NCBI GenBank assembly: GCA_016946835.1 | Contig: JACVTC010000394.1 | Location: 1-32,724 of the forward strand | Direction of reading: 5' to 3' | DNA: 32,724 nucleotides | From: Neocallimastix lanati (nom. inval.) | Taxonomy: Eukaryota > Neocallimastigomycota > Neocallimastigomycetes > Neocallimastigales > Neocallimastigaceae | Shown here: positions 8,730 to 18,475 of the stretch, piece by piece | How positions within the stretch are numbered: position 1 is the first letter of the stretch | Layout: each line of letters begins with the position of its first letter | Position numbers and translations under genes: made by a program | Notes under the pieces: generated by a model | The model's input: the letters and a program-made list of their open reading frames with translations, nothing else | What the model was told of the DNA's origin: nothing | The model's database searches: none

Positions 8730-9034
8730 TTTTATTAATATTATAAATGTATTTTATTTATATTGTTATAATTAAATTTTATATAATTAATTATAAAAAT
8801 CAATTTAAATTTAATAGTTTTTAAAAAAAAAAAATAAATAAAATGTAATTTAGTGGCAAGAACAACTTTTATGCCTTGAAAAAAAGTATAAATAGTTGTA
8901 AATTTTGCTACTAATTTTTAAATATCATCAAATAAAATCAAATAAATTTAATAAAATAAATAAATAAAATAAATAAATAAATAAAATTTGTGTTTCCTTA
9001 CTTTATTTTTATTTAATTCTCTAAAACCTTAACA
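8182..9034 (+). repeat. E1 3' LTR
   Basis: 853 bp, same sequence as 1016-1864 except the internal A run is 48 rather than 44 nt as far as I can align by eye. Followed by TTTT (9035-9038) and then the TG of the E3 LTR. Confidence 0.93.
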
Positions 9035-9038
9035 TTTT

Positions 9039-9053
9039 TGATACGGAACTAAC
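9039..9053 (+). repeat. First 15 nt of E3 5' LTR
   Basis: TGATACGGAACTAAC is identical to the start of the E3 3' LTR at 23435-23449. The last six bases, ACTAAC, recur at 17036-17041, where the LTR resumes. Confidence 0.75.
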
Positions 9054-9089
9054 AATAAAATAATAGCTTAGGTCGGTGTGGACAGACTA

Positions 9090-9825
9090 TGTTAAAATTA
9101 AGATATAAAATAGTTTTATGATTAATAACGTTACTAGGTTAATATGTTGAATTATATATTAATAATCCAACAATAATTAATTAATAATAATATAAAAATA
9201 ATATAAGATAAATAGTTAAGTTATTTAAACACTTAATATCTAAGAATATTTTAAATAATAATTTCTTTGAAGGATTTATGAAAATATTTATTTATTGAAT
9301 TATTAGTATATAATTATTGTAAGTACAATAACCTTACAAAGAACATAAAAGATAGATTTTTACATCTTTCTTTTATACTTTGTAAGTTACATAATAATAA
9401 TATTTAATTATAAGATATTAATAATATAGTAATATGAATATTAATAAAATATTAAGATAATAACAATATCGATATGTTTAAAATATTTAATATAACTAAA
9501 TAAATTTAATTTATAATTATATAATTAATTTGAATAATTAAAAATAGTAGTTAATATATATGATGTAAACATATATATAAACATAATATAAATAAATACA
9601 TGTGACGTCATATGTAGATAATTGAAATTATTAATATAAATCTTATTTACTAATATTCTCAGAATTATTAGGCCTAAGATAATTCCTTAAATATTAAATA
9701 AGAATTTATATTAATTATTAATTATTTAAATATATATATTATTTATAATTAAATAAATAATATTTGTTAACTATTGAAATGTAAATAACTGAAATTGAGA
9801 TTTCAATTCAGTTATAATTTCAACA
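9090..9825 (-). repeat. E2 3' LTR (left copy)
   Basis: 736 bp, TG...CA ends, no difference noticed from 15360-16095. A third, diverged member starts at 32274, and a more distant one is the solo LTR at 17078-17735. Confidence 0.93.
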
Positions 9826-10421
9826 ATGCCCTCCCATAAAAATCGGATTCAAGACGATTTTTGTGTAACGATAAGGAGGATTAAATTTTTGTTAAAAAAT
9901 TTTTTGGAATTTCTTAAATTAAAAATTTTTAATTTATGAAAGAGGAAGGTCACTTGAGTCCTTTTAAATTTTTAAAGGAAACCCTTTATAAGTGGCCATT
10001 TCATTGAAATTTTGAAATCTCTAAAATTTAATAAAATTAAAATTTTATTATGAAAATTGATGTTTAAGAATATGATGGTACCATTTTTAAATGTTTTTGA
10101 TTAAAAATTTTTGAAATTGAAATTTTGAAATTTTAATTTCAATTAACTTTTTAATTTTATGCATTAACTTTAAAAATTGAAAATTATAATAATTAATGAA
10201 TTTATGAATAAAATTAGATTATAAATTGATAGATGTAAGTGTAACATAGCTATGTTTTTGAATTTTGAAAATTTTGAAAATTTCGAAATTTTGAAATTGA
10301 AATTTGACTGAAAAATTGATAATAATAAAATAAAATTTAAAAACAAATTAATAAAAATAAAATTTCCAAATTTTTTTTTTTTTTTTTTTTTTTTTATAAT
10401 AATATTATTATTATTATCATT
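9826..10421 (-). other. E2 3' untranslated region with polypurine tract
   Basis: Non-coding segment between the pol stop and the left LTR. On the minus strand it ends ATGGGAGGGCAT at the LTR edge, a good polypurine tract (9826-9837). The rest is made of imperfect AAATTTTGAAATTTC-like repeats and, beside pol, a homopolymer of about 27 A on the minus strand (10369-10395). No gene seen. Confidence 0.65.
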
Positions 10422-13400
10422 TTAGTTATAAGCTATTGAAATAGGTTTTCTTCCATTTTGTAAATATTGTAAATAAATATTTTGATTTCGGGGGTTATTT
10501 TCAACTTCGTCTGAAGGAACCCAATTGTAAGCAGTTCTATATTTATACCTGATTCTGTATTCATATTGATTCTTTTTATAATTAGTTCTAAATCCTGAGA
10601 TTTCAATTATATCATTAACAGATTCATCATGAGTTCTTCTTTTTAAAAACTTTTGAGGCGTTGGAATAAAAGGTTCTAACTCCGAAACATGGAATATAGG
10701 ATGATGTTTTGGAAAAGGTGACCTTTTAATATCTATTTTATAATTATGATTATTCAGAACATCTATTACTTTATATGGTCCATATTTACAAGGAGCTAAC
10801 TTTGAACTATCTTCGATATTTAGTGATGGAGGAGCTTGTATCCAAACTAAATCATTTTCTTTAAATATTGGAGGTGGCATTCTCTTTTTATCTGCGTGTA
10901 TTTTATATAGTTCTTTTGACCTTAATAAAACATCTTTAATATGATTAAAGTTCATACTTAAGTCCTTAATAATTTTATTATTAGTATCAATATCAGGTAA
11001 TAAGAAAAATTCATCCATAGATGGATGAAACCCATAATTAATAAAGAAGGGTGTTTCTTTTGTAGATTCATTAATGGAGTTATTATAAACAAATTCAGCA
11101 AGGTGAATCCATTCAATCCAATCATCATGATAATATGATCTTGAGTAAGCTCTTAAATATTGTTCAATAAAAGAATTACATCTTTCAACTTGACCAACTG
11201 TTTCATGATGGTCAGTTGTAGCGATTTTTGATTTAATGTTTAAATATTCCATTACTTCTTTCCAAAGAGCGCTTGTAAATTGAGATCCTCTATCTGTATA
11301 CAAATCACAAGGCAATCCGTGTAGTTTAAATATATTTGTAATGAAAGCTTTGGCAGTTTGTTTGGCATCAGGTATTTGTTTAAATGGAATTAAATGTATC
11401 ATCTTAGAGAAACGATCAACAACTACCATAATAACGGTGTATCCTTTAGAATAAGGAAGACCACATAGGAAATCAATTTCGATAGACTTCCAAGGTCTAT
11501 CGGGAGTATCTAAAGGTTGTAAAAGACCATATTTCCTATGTCTATTAACCTTGTTTCTTGCACAACATTCACAAGAATTAACATAACTTGTAACATCTTC
11601 ATGTATTTTTGGCCACCAAAAGTTTCTTGTAATTAGTTCTAAAGTTCTTCTTATACCAAGATGTCCAGAAGCGGGTTTTTCATGATATTTTTCTAAAATT
11701 TCTAATCTAAGTGATTCAGGAATATAAATTAAATTGTTATATAATATAATATTATCTTTTATTTTAAATCTTTCCATTTTCCTAAATGGTTTATAAGCAT
11801 AATTATTTTTAACATTGTTTTCACTAAAGTATAATTTAATATCTTCAGCAGTAGCATCTTCTTTAATAGCATCAATAATTTTTTCTAGTAAATTACTCAT
11901 AATTCCTATAAAACAGGGAACTTCTTTTACATTTTTAATATCTAATATATTTTCTGGTTTAATATCTTCGTTATTCTTCATATAGTCAGGTCTTCTTGAA
12001 AGACTATCTGGTTTCCCATTTTTTGTTCCTTGTCTATATATAAGTTGGAAATCATATTCCTGAAAGAATAAGTGCCATCTATGCTGTCTTTGATTACCAA
12101 CTTTTCCTCCTAAAGTATAGATTAAATTTCTATGGTCAGTATAGACAGTAATTTTATGTTTTGCACCAAGTAAAAGATGTCGCCAAGTTAAGAAAGAATC
12201 TCTAATAGCTAATAACTCTTTTTCTGTAATGGTATAATTTATTTCGGAGCCTTGTAAACTTCTTGAAAAGTAAGCAACAGGATGTAATTTATTATTTTCA
12301 TCTTTCTGAGATAAAACAGCACCTATAGCATAGTTACTTGCATCACATTCTACTATGAATGGTTTAGTTACATCTGGGTGATGCAGTACTGGAGAAGTAG
12401 TTAATTTACTTTTTAATAATTTAAATGAATTTCCACAATTTGTATCCCAAATAAATTTTGTATTTTTTCTTGTTAAATTATGGAGAGGCTTAGCTATTTT
12501 TGCAAAATTTTTTACAAATCTCCTATAGTAATTACATAAGCCTAAAAATCGTTGTACTTCTTTAATATTTTTCGGAGTTGGCCACTCTTCTATAGATTTA
12601 ATTTTCTTTGGGTCAGTAGATACACCATCACCAGATAAAATGTAACCTAGGAATTCAACTTTTTCTTTATCGAATTCACATTTTTCTAATTTTGCGTATA
12701 AATTATTATTAATTAAAGTTTGTAATACATTTCTTACTTGTTTGTGATGTTCTTCCAAATCCTCAGAATAAATTAAAATATCATCCAAATATAAAATAAC
12801 ACTTTTTTCCAAATAAGGTCTGAGTACAGAATTAATAAATGATTGAAAAGTGGCTGGGGCATTTTTCAACCCAAAAGGCATTACGAGATATTCGTAATGA
12901 CCATATTTAGTTCGAAAAGCTGTTTTATATTCATCCCCCTCTTTTATACGAATTAGGTTATAGGCAGATCTTAGATCTAATTTTGTGAAATATTTTGCAC
13001 CTTTAACCTTTTCAATAATATCATTAATAAGTGGAAGAGGATATGAATTTCTAATGGTAACAGCGTTTAACTTTTTGTAATCCACACACAATCTTAAAGA
13101 ACCATCTTTCTTTTTTTGAAATAAGACAGGATAACCAGCTGGAGATTCAGAAGGTCTAATAAATCCCTTCTTTAAATTTTCTTCTATATATTCTTTTAAA
13201 ACTTTATTTTCTTCTTCAGATAATGGGTAGATAGGTCCGTAATGAAGAGAAGCATCCTTTTCTAAAACTATTTTACAGTCAGTTAAACGATGTGGCGGTA
13301 GTTTATCTGCTTCTTTCTTACTAAATACAACAGCCAAATCTCGATATTGAAGCGGAATATTTTCGATTTTTATATCTTCAATATCTTCTTCATAATTTTC

Positions 13401-14252
13401 TTTATTTGTTAAAAATGAATAAATTAAATAATTATAGTTAAATTTATTATTAATTTTATATTTTTTATTTTGGTGATTGTTTTTTAATTTAAAAAATATT
13501 TTTTTGATTAAAAAATTAAATTTTTTATGAAGAAATTTTTTATATTTATTAAGTTTAAAATTTAATTTATTTTGATTAAAATTTTTGAAATTTTTTGAAT
13601 TTTTTGTATAATTAAATTTTTTTATGAATTTATGTTTTAAAAAATAATTTTTTAAAAATCTTTTTATCACTGAATTAAACCGATAATAATATTGTGGATT
13701 TTTATTAGTATTTTTATTAATTTTGTTATAAAAGTGAGAATTTAAATAAGAATATAGGAAGTTTTTATCATAGTCATAATGAATATTAAACTTCCTCATA
13801 AATTGGTTTCCAAAAAGTAGTTTTGTTGGGATACAATTCGAAATTAAAAATTTTTCTCTGAAATTTTTAAAATAAACTCTTTTATTTTCATTAATTTTGA
13901 TTTGAAATTTTAGCCAAACATAATTCTTTATCTGGGTTGTATCACCAGAAATTCCTTTGACTAAAATTTTTGATTTTAAATTATATTTTTTCAATTTTAA
14001 TGTTTTTACTAATTCTTCTGTAATAAAATTACAGAAGGAGCCTGAATCTAACATCGATTCAGTTTTTAATTTATTATTATCATTTTTAATATTTTTTATA
14101 TTATTTGAAAATGTTGTTGGAATATATGTATCAAATAAAAGGAAAGTTGAAGGTAATTTTTTATTTACTACATTATTAAATGTAGGAAAATTATAATGAA
14201 GAATTCTTGTGTTTTTTATTATATTGGACTTCTGTTGAAGTCCATTGTTTAG
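10422..14252 (-). CDS. pol: E2 Pol polyprotein (PR-RT-RH-IN-chromodomain)
   Basis: Expressed by -1 frameshifting from gag. The frame is open from 14261; the first ATG is at 14054 (1210 residues, numbering used here), inside the protease just before its DSGS active site, so an ATG start would truncate the protease and supports the fusion. Residues about 110-220 form a Lys/Asn/Phe/Tyr-rich linker. Reverse transcriptase about 250-465 with YLDD near 420. RNase H with CDAS near 570, TEKE, YTDH near 638 and PDSLSR. Integrase HHCC about 790-835; catalytic D near 858, D near 921, E near 955. YGPYKV near 1095, then VSELEPF and a chromodomain-like segment (about 1140-1195) with the aromatic and W-x-P pattern (YNWVPSDEV). 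Unbroken frame. Confidence 0.92.
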   Translation of the reverse strand, partial: LNNGLQQKSNIIKNTRILHYNFPTFNNVVNKKLPSTFLLFDTYIPTTFSNNIKNIKNDNNKLKTESMLDSGSFCNFITEELVKTLKLKKYNLKSKILVKGISGDTTQIKNYVWLKFQIKINENKRVYFKNFREKFLISNCIPTKLLFGNQFMRKFNIHYDYDKNFLYSYLNSHFYNKINKNTNKNPQYYYRFNSVIKRFLKNYFLKHKFIKKFNYTKNSKNFKNFNQNKLNFKLNKYKKFLHKKFNFLIKKIFFKLKNNHQNKKYKINNKFNYNYLIYSFLTNKENYEEDIEDIKIENIPLQYRDLAVVFSKKEADKLPPHRLTDCKIVLEKDASLHYGPIYPLSEEENKVLKEYIEENLKKGFIRPSESPAGYPVLFQKKKDGSLRLCVDYKKLNAVTIRNSYPLPLINDIIEKVKGAKYFTKLDLRSAYNLIRIKEGDEYKTAFRTKYGHYEYLVMPFGLKNAPATFQSFINSVLRPYLEKSVILYLDDILIYSEDLEEHHKQVRNVLQTLINNNLYAKLEKCEFDKEKVEFLGYILSGDGVSTDPKKIKSIEEWPTPKNIKEVQRFLGLCNYYRRFVKNFAKIAKPLHNLTRKNTKFIWDTNCGNSFKLLKSKLTTSPVLHHPDVTKPFIVECDASNYAIGAVLSQKDENNKLHPVAYFSRSLQGSEINYTITEKELLAIRDSFLTWRHLLLGAKHKITVYTDHRNLIYTLGGKVGNQRQHRWHLFFQEYDFQLIYRQGTKNGKPDSLSRRPDYMKNNEDIKPENILDIKNVKEVPCFIGIMSNLLEKIIDAIKEDATAEDIKLYFSENNVKNNYAYKPFRKMERFKIKDNIILYNNLIYIPESLRLEILEKYHEKPASGHLGIRRTLELITRNFWWPKIHEDVTSYVNSCECCARNKVNRHRKYGLLQPLDTPDRPWKSIEIDFLCGLPYSKGYTVIMVVVDRFSKMIHLIPFKQIPDAKQTAKAFITNIFKLHGLPCDLYTDRGSQFTSALWKEVMEYLNIKSKIATTDHHETVGQVERCNSFIEQYLRAYSRSYYHDDWIEWIHLAEFVYNNSINESTKETPFFINYGFHPSMDEFFLLPDIDTNNKIIKDLSMNFNHIKDVLLRSKELYKIHADKKRMPPPIFKENDLVWIQAPPSLNIEDSSKLAPCKYGPYKVIDVLNNHNYKIDIKRSPFPKHHPIFHVSELEPFIPTPQKFLKRRTHDESVNDIIEISGFRTNYKKNQYEYRIRYKYRTAYNWVPSDEVENNPRNQNIYLQYLQNGRKPISIAYN

Positions 14253-14258
14253 TTTTTT
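14225..14258 (-). promoter_or_regulatory. E2 -1 programmed frameshift signal
   Basis: On the minus strand A_AAA_AAC (14258-14252) is in the Gag frame and is followed at once by the Gag stop TAA. A 7-nt spacer leads to a perfect 8-bp hairpin TGGACTTC/GAAGTCCA with AACA loop (14244-14225). The overlap of gag and the -1 frame is only 13 nt and contains exactly this heptamer. A AAA AAC is a classic retroviral slippery sequence. Confidence 0.88.
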
Positions 14259-15325
14259 GTTTTATTATTATTGCTACTAGTTTTATTACTATTATAATTG
14301 TTATTATTGTAATTATTATTATAATTACTTTTGTTATTATAATTGTTATTAGAATTATAATTTTTATCATGATTAATATGGGTACTAACGTGTTTTGAAT
14401 GTTTATTATTACTGCTTCTAAAAAGTTTTGAATTACCATTATTTGTTTTTATTTGATTTTTTGTTTTTAATGTATTTTCAAGTAAAATACATTTAGTATA
14501 AATAGTACCAAGATCAACAGGGAATTCTTCCATTTCTTCAATTACTTCTTGGAATTTTGAATGTAACCCATTATAAAAAATTAAAACTAAGGCTTCTTCA
14601 CTGAATCCAAGACCATTCGAAAGAGTTCTAAATTGTTCAATATAATCATTTATTTTCCCATAATTATGTTTCAATTTTATTAATTGAATCTTAGCTAATT
14701 TTTTGCTTGCAACGTTGGAAAATGCTTTTCTTAATTCAGTAGTCAATTCAGAAAGAGTTTTTGGGTTAGTATCCTTGTACGTAGCTAGATACCAATTACG
14801 AGCGCCATCCCTCAAACGGGATTTAATAAAGTTAATTTTGATATCTTCTGTAGCTTCTGAATTTGGATATGTTTTAAAAGTATCTTCACAAAGTTGACAG
14901 AATAGATCAGTTTCTTTAGTATCTCCAGAGAAAAATCCAGGTTCAGGAACTTGTTGTAAACGGTTTGAAAAAGCATTCCTCATAATAACATCATTGTCAT
15001 CATCACGTCTAGTAGTGGTAGATACATTATCCTCTTGTGTTTGACTAGTAGAAGGAATATCATTTGTAGCAATATTTATATTTAACTTTTCATCTAAAAT
15101 TTTTGTTAAATTAGATAATTGATTAATAATATTTTTATTATCTTTGTAAAGTGTATAAAGTTTTTTTTGTAAGTCCTTGTTATACTCATTAAAATCTTCT
15201 TTTAATAAAAAACTATCATTAACAGAAGAAGCCAATTCGGATACAGTAACTTGGGCGTCAGACCTTAATTTATTAACTTCTGACATTGGAGCAATGTCAG
15301 CCCATACATTATTGTAAAAAGACAT
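14249..15325 (-). CDS. gag: E2 Gag
   Basis: 358-residue capsid protein. Residues about 20-85 are predicted coiled coil (heptad-like Leu/Ile, Lys/Glu). Residues about 130-280 carry the retrotransposon gag core (PGFFSGD, then F-I-K-S-R-L-R-D-G-A-R-N-W-Y, and L-K-H-N-Y-G-K-I-N-D-Y-I-E-Q-F), typical of Ty3/gypsy capsids. There is no CCHC knuckle; the C-terminal 70 residues are Asn/Lys/Ser/Tyr-rich and may bind RNA instead. The ATG at 15325 lies 34 nt from the LTR, an extremely short leader. The stop directly follows the slippery site. Confidence 0.9.
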   Translation of the reverse strand: MSFYNNVWADIAPMSEVNKLRSDAQVTVSELASSVNDSFLLKEDFNEYNKDLQKKLYTLYKDNKNIINQLSNLTKILDEKLNINIATNDIPSTSQTQEDNVSTTTRRDDDNDVIMRNAFSNRLQQVPEPGFFSGDTKETDLFCQLCEDTFKTYPNSEATEDIKINFIKSRLRDGARNWYLATYKDTNPKTLSELTTELRKAFSNVASKKLAKIQLIKLKHNYGKINDYIEQFRTLSNGLGFSEEALVLIFYNGLHSKFQEVIEEMEEFPVDLGTIYTKCILLENTLKTKNQIKTNNGNSKLFRSSNNKHSKHVSTHINHDKNYNSNNNYNNKSNYNNNYNNNNYNSNKTSSNNNKTKN

Positions 15326-15349
15326 ATTAAAGTAGTAACCAAAACTAGG

Positions 15350-15362
15350 GTAAGGTTATTGT
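15350..15362 (-). other. E2 self-priming primer-binding site
   Basis: On the minus strand ACAATAACCTTAC spans the LTR edge (LTR ends at 15360) and is the exact complement of GTAAGGTTATTGT at 15607-15595 inside the same LTR, 40 nt downstream of the TATA box. There is no TGG tRNA-type site at the edge. This is the geometry of Tf1/sushi self-priming, where the mRNA 5' end folds back as primer. Confidence 0.7.
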
Positions 15363-16095
15363 TAAAATTAAGATATAAAATAGTTTTATGATTAATAACG
15401 TTACTAGGTTAATATGTTGAATTATATATTAATAATCCAACAATAATTAATTAATAATAATATAAAAATAATATAAGATAAATAGTTAAGTTATTTAAAC
15501 ACTTAATATCTAAGAATATTTTAAATAATAATTTCTTTGAAGGATTTATGAAAATATTTATTTATTGAATTATTAGTATATAATTATTGTAAGTACAATA
15601 ACCTTACAAAGAACATAAAAGATAGATTTTTACATCTTTCTTTTATACTTTGTAAGTTACATAATAATAATATTTAATTATAAGATATTAATAATATAGT
15701 AATATGAATATTAATAAAATATTAAGATAATAACAATATCGATATGTTTAAAATATTTAATATAACTAAATAAATTTAATTTATAATTATATAATTAATT
15801 TGAATAATTAAAAATAGTAGTTAATATATATGATGTAAACATATATATAAACATAATATAAATAAATACATGTGACGTCATATGTAGATAATTGAAATTA
15901 TTAATATAAATCTTATTTACTAATATTCTCAGAATTATTAGGCCTAAGATAATTCCTTAAATATTAAATAAGAATTTATATTAATTATTAATTATTTAAA
16001 TATATATATTATTTATAATTAAATAAATAATATTTGTTAACTATTGAAATGTAAATAACTGAAATTGAGATTTCAATTCAGTTATAATTTCAACA
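15360..16095 (-). repeat. E2 5' LTR (right copy)
   Basis: 736 bp, followed by the second GACTA at 16096-16100. It is the promoter LTR because the element reads leftwards. Confidence 0.93.
15640..15647 (-). promoter_or_regulatory. TATA box of E2 5' LTR
   Basis: TATAAAAG on the minus strand, 40 nt upstream of the GTAAGGTTATTGT segment predicted to be the mRNA 5' end. Confidence 0.55.
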
Positions 16096-16100
16096 GACTA

Positions 16101-17035
16101 TTTTATTTTACACAATTTATTTTATATTAACACTATAATTAATTATTAACTAAAACACTAAAGCTAAAAAACTAATTTAATTTTTTGTTTTATAAAAAAA
16201 TCCTTTTATTAATATTTCTTATTTGTTGAATTTAACTATTCTAAAATCAACAATCACTTAACTGGGTACCGTAGGGTCCTTTACCGGAAAGCCTACTAGC
16301 AGTTAAGATTTTAAAATAAAATTTAAAATAAAATTTGTTTTATAAAAAAAATAACTATTCTAATAATAGTTATAATACTAATTATTAAAATATAAAATTT
16401 ATACTATTCTAAACTATACTAAACTATACTATTTTCTATACTATTTTCTATACTATTTTCCAACTAAACTATACTATTTTCTATACTATTTTCTATACTA
16501 TTTTCCAACTATCGTTCAATAGTTGAAAATTAACTCTTTTTATACTTTTTGAAAATTAAAATTTAAATTGAATAGATTGTAATAAACTAACTAAAATATT
16601 ATTATATATTTGTAATTACATTTAATAATAAATTACATGAAATTTTATGAATTATTTTAATATAAAAACTATTTAAAACTATCTAATATTTCTAAAAATA
16701 AATAAACAAAACGGCAAGTTTTTGTAAACAAACGGAAAAGGCAATTTTTCTTTGATTATTTTAATTTAACTAATTTATGACTAATTATTTTTAATTTACA
16801 AGTTTCATGACTAATTATTTTTAATTTACAAAGTTTCATGATTCAAAGTGAGTAATAATGATGTAAATTCTCCAAATAATTTAGTCATACATTTTTGAGA
16901 AAATTATTTAAATTAATAATTTGGAATACATTTAAATTTATATTAAAAATTTGGAAAACATTTTTATCCACAATAATTACAATAATTTACATTACATTAC
17001 ATTTAAATACGTATTCAAATTATTAAATATTTTAC
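16101..17035. other. Right part of X1: AT-rich, with a hairpin and short tandem repeats
   Basis: No gene. 16257-16307 is a GC-richer 51-nt hairpin with three nested arms: CTTAACTG/CAGTTAAG, GTAGG/CCTAC and CTTT/AAAG. 16400-16510 repeats CTATACTATTTT units ending in CCAACTA. Around 16780-16845 a TTTCATGACTAATTATTT-type unit is repeated. The rest is AT-rich. Confidence 0.55.
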
Positions 17036-17077
17036 ACTAACTAATAATTCGTATTATACTATTGGAAATTATAATTA

Positions 17078-17735
17078 TGTCAAAGTTTTAAGATAATTTG
17101 GTCTTAACGATTAGGTCAAGATGCCAAATTATAGTAATTAATTAATAATTAAATTTTATTCTTATTTAAAACATATTGTTATTAGTAAATTTTATAATTA
17201 AGTTTTTATCTAAAATATAAATTTTATTTAATCTTAATAATATTTTATTACATTATTATTTTATATAATTATTACTATAATTTAAATTACAATAATCCTA
17301 CAAAGGATTAATCAAAAGATTTAAACATGTATTTATATAAAATAATTAATTATTAAAATATTAATTATTAATATGAATATGTAATAGTATTAATATAAGT
17401 TTGATATTGATAATATAAAATAAGATAATAATATAAATATTTAATATAAATAAAATATAAGAATTAAATATTGCTAAATATTATAATTTATAATTAAAAT
17501 ATAATATGTAGAAATTAATTTAATATGACAATCACGTGTTTACATTATTTAATATATATTAAATTCAATATGTTAATAATATTTAGTAATTAGTTGGCCT
17601 AGACTAATTCCTAAATATTTTAATAAAGTTAATTTAATAATAATTATTATATTATTATTATTTATTAATATTGAAATTCAAATAACTGAATTATCGAAAT
17701 TGAAATTGAATTGAAATTCAGTTATTATCTTAACA
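17078..17735 (-). mobile_element. Solo LTR distantly related to E2
   Basis: 658 bp, TGTCAAAG...CTTAACA, flanked by the 5-bp duplication AATTA (17073-17077, 17736-17740) and absent from the E3 3' LTR. Segments such as AATAACTGAA near its end and ACAATAATCCTAC match the E2 LTR in the same orientation, so it is a minus-strand relative whose internal part was lost by LTR-LTR recombination. Confidence 0.85.
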
Positions 17736-17829
17736 AATTAAGTTTAATAACTTTATGTATTAAATATTTTAAACTATTTTTATAATTCCAAAATTTTATT
17801 CTTAATTTAAAATAATTATATAAATTATC

Positions 17830-18040
17830 AAATTAAATTGATTAATGACTAATTATTAAAAAATCATTATTTAATTAAATTGATTAATGACTAATTATTA
17901 AAAAATTATTATTTAATTAAATTGATTAATGACTAATTATTAAAAAATTATTATTTAATTAAATTGATTAATGACTAATTATTAAAAAATCATTATTTAA
18001 TTAAATTGATTAATGACTAATTATTAAATAATTATTATCT
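17830..18040 (+). repeat. Five-copy 42-bp tandem repeat in E3 5' LTR
   Basis: Units of AATTGATTAATGACTAATTA plus an AT tail, five copies here and three at about 23577-23700 in the 3' LTR. Confidence 0.85.
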
Positions 18041-18459
18041 TATATTAATTAAATTGTTTTATTATTATATTTAATTATTATTAATATTAAATTGTTTCAA
18101 GAATTATATTATCAAAAATATTACCAATAATTTTATTGTTAAATTTTTTAATTTTATCATTAATAATATTTGTCATTAAAGATAATATTAATTATATTAG
18201 TATTAATATTTTTATTATTAAAATAACTCTTAAAAAATATTATTTAAAATCACATGTAATAATTATACTAATAAGAATTAAAATAATTTAAATTATTATA
18301 AAAATTCATGTAGTAAAAAAGTATAAAAGAAAAAGAAAATACTTAATAAAAAATTAGGAGTTAAAAAAATAAAAAAAACTGGAAATTGAAATTAAATTAT
18401 TAACTAATATATTATTTTCATTTTTTTTTTTTGAAGTTTATTGTGTACCTGCACCAAAT

Positions 18460-18475
18460 TGGCGAGCTATGCAGG
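18460..18475 (+). other. E3 primer-binding site (tRNA type)
   Basis: TGGCGAGCTATGCAGG begins 3 nt after the LTR end (CACCA, 18456). TGG complements a tRNA CCA tail; the remainder implies an acceptor 5' strand GAGCTAT. The donor tRNA is not identified. Confidence 0.5.

Larger units (their letters stand above)
1016..9034 (+). mobile_element. E1: complete Ty3/gypsy LTR retrotransposon next to tRNA-Thr
   Basis: An 8019-bp element bounded by direct LTRs (TGATAAGAATG...CCTTAACA). Order: LTR, TGG-type primer site, a 1.4-kb structured leader, gag with CCHC knuckle, a -1 frameshift signal, pol (protease, reverse transcriptase, RNase H, integrase), LTR. The RT-RH-IN order is diagnostic of Ty3/gypsy. 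The two LTRs appear to differ essentially only in the length of an internal A run (44 versus 48), and both frames are open, so the insertion looks recent and possibly active. It sits in the T run between tRNA-Thr and E3, so it inserted after E3. Confidence 0.93.
9090..16095 (-). mobile_element. E2: complete chromovirus-type Ty3/gypsy element
   Basis: 7006 bp on the minus strand with 736-bp LTRs at both ends and a 5-bp target duplication GACTA (9085-9089 and 16096-16100). In transcription order: right LTR, primer site at the LTR edge, a 34-nt leader, gag, -1 frameshift signal, pol ending in a chromodomain-like module, a 596-nt AT-rich 3' segment, GGGAGGG purine tract, left LTR. LTRs look identical, so this is a young insertion. 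Confidence 0.93.
9054..17035. mobile_element. X1: unclassified insertion in E3 LTR, itself carrying E2
   Basis: Sequence absent from the E3 3' LTR and flanked by direct repeats ACTAAC (9048-9053 and 17036-17041). Removing E2 and one GACTA leaves about 971 bp (9054-9089 plus 16101-17035). Its ends (AATAAAATAATAG and AAATATTTTAC) lack TG...CA and show at most a weak terminal inverted match TAAAATA. No reading frame. It may be a non-autonomous DNA element or a foreign LTR fragment. Confidence 0.5.
17036..18456 (+). repeat. Remainder of E3 5' LTR (interrupted by a solo LTR)
   Basis: Matches the E3 3' LTR from its base 10 to its end (CTGCACCA), once the solo LTR at 17078-17735 is removed. Reconstructed length about 767 bp versus 687 bp for the 3' LTR; the difference is two extra copies of a 42-bp repeat (17830-18040) and two homopolymer changes. 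TATAAAAG lies at 18322-18329. Confidence 0.8.

Noticed and set aside
16257-16307. Self-cleaving ribozyme in X1
   Set aside because: A nested hairpin is present, but no hammerhead core (CUGANGA with GAAA in the right places) or other ribozyme motif that I can recognise.
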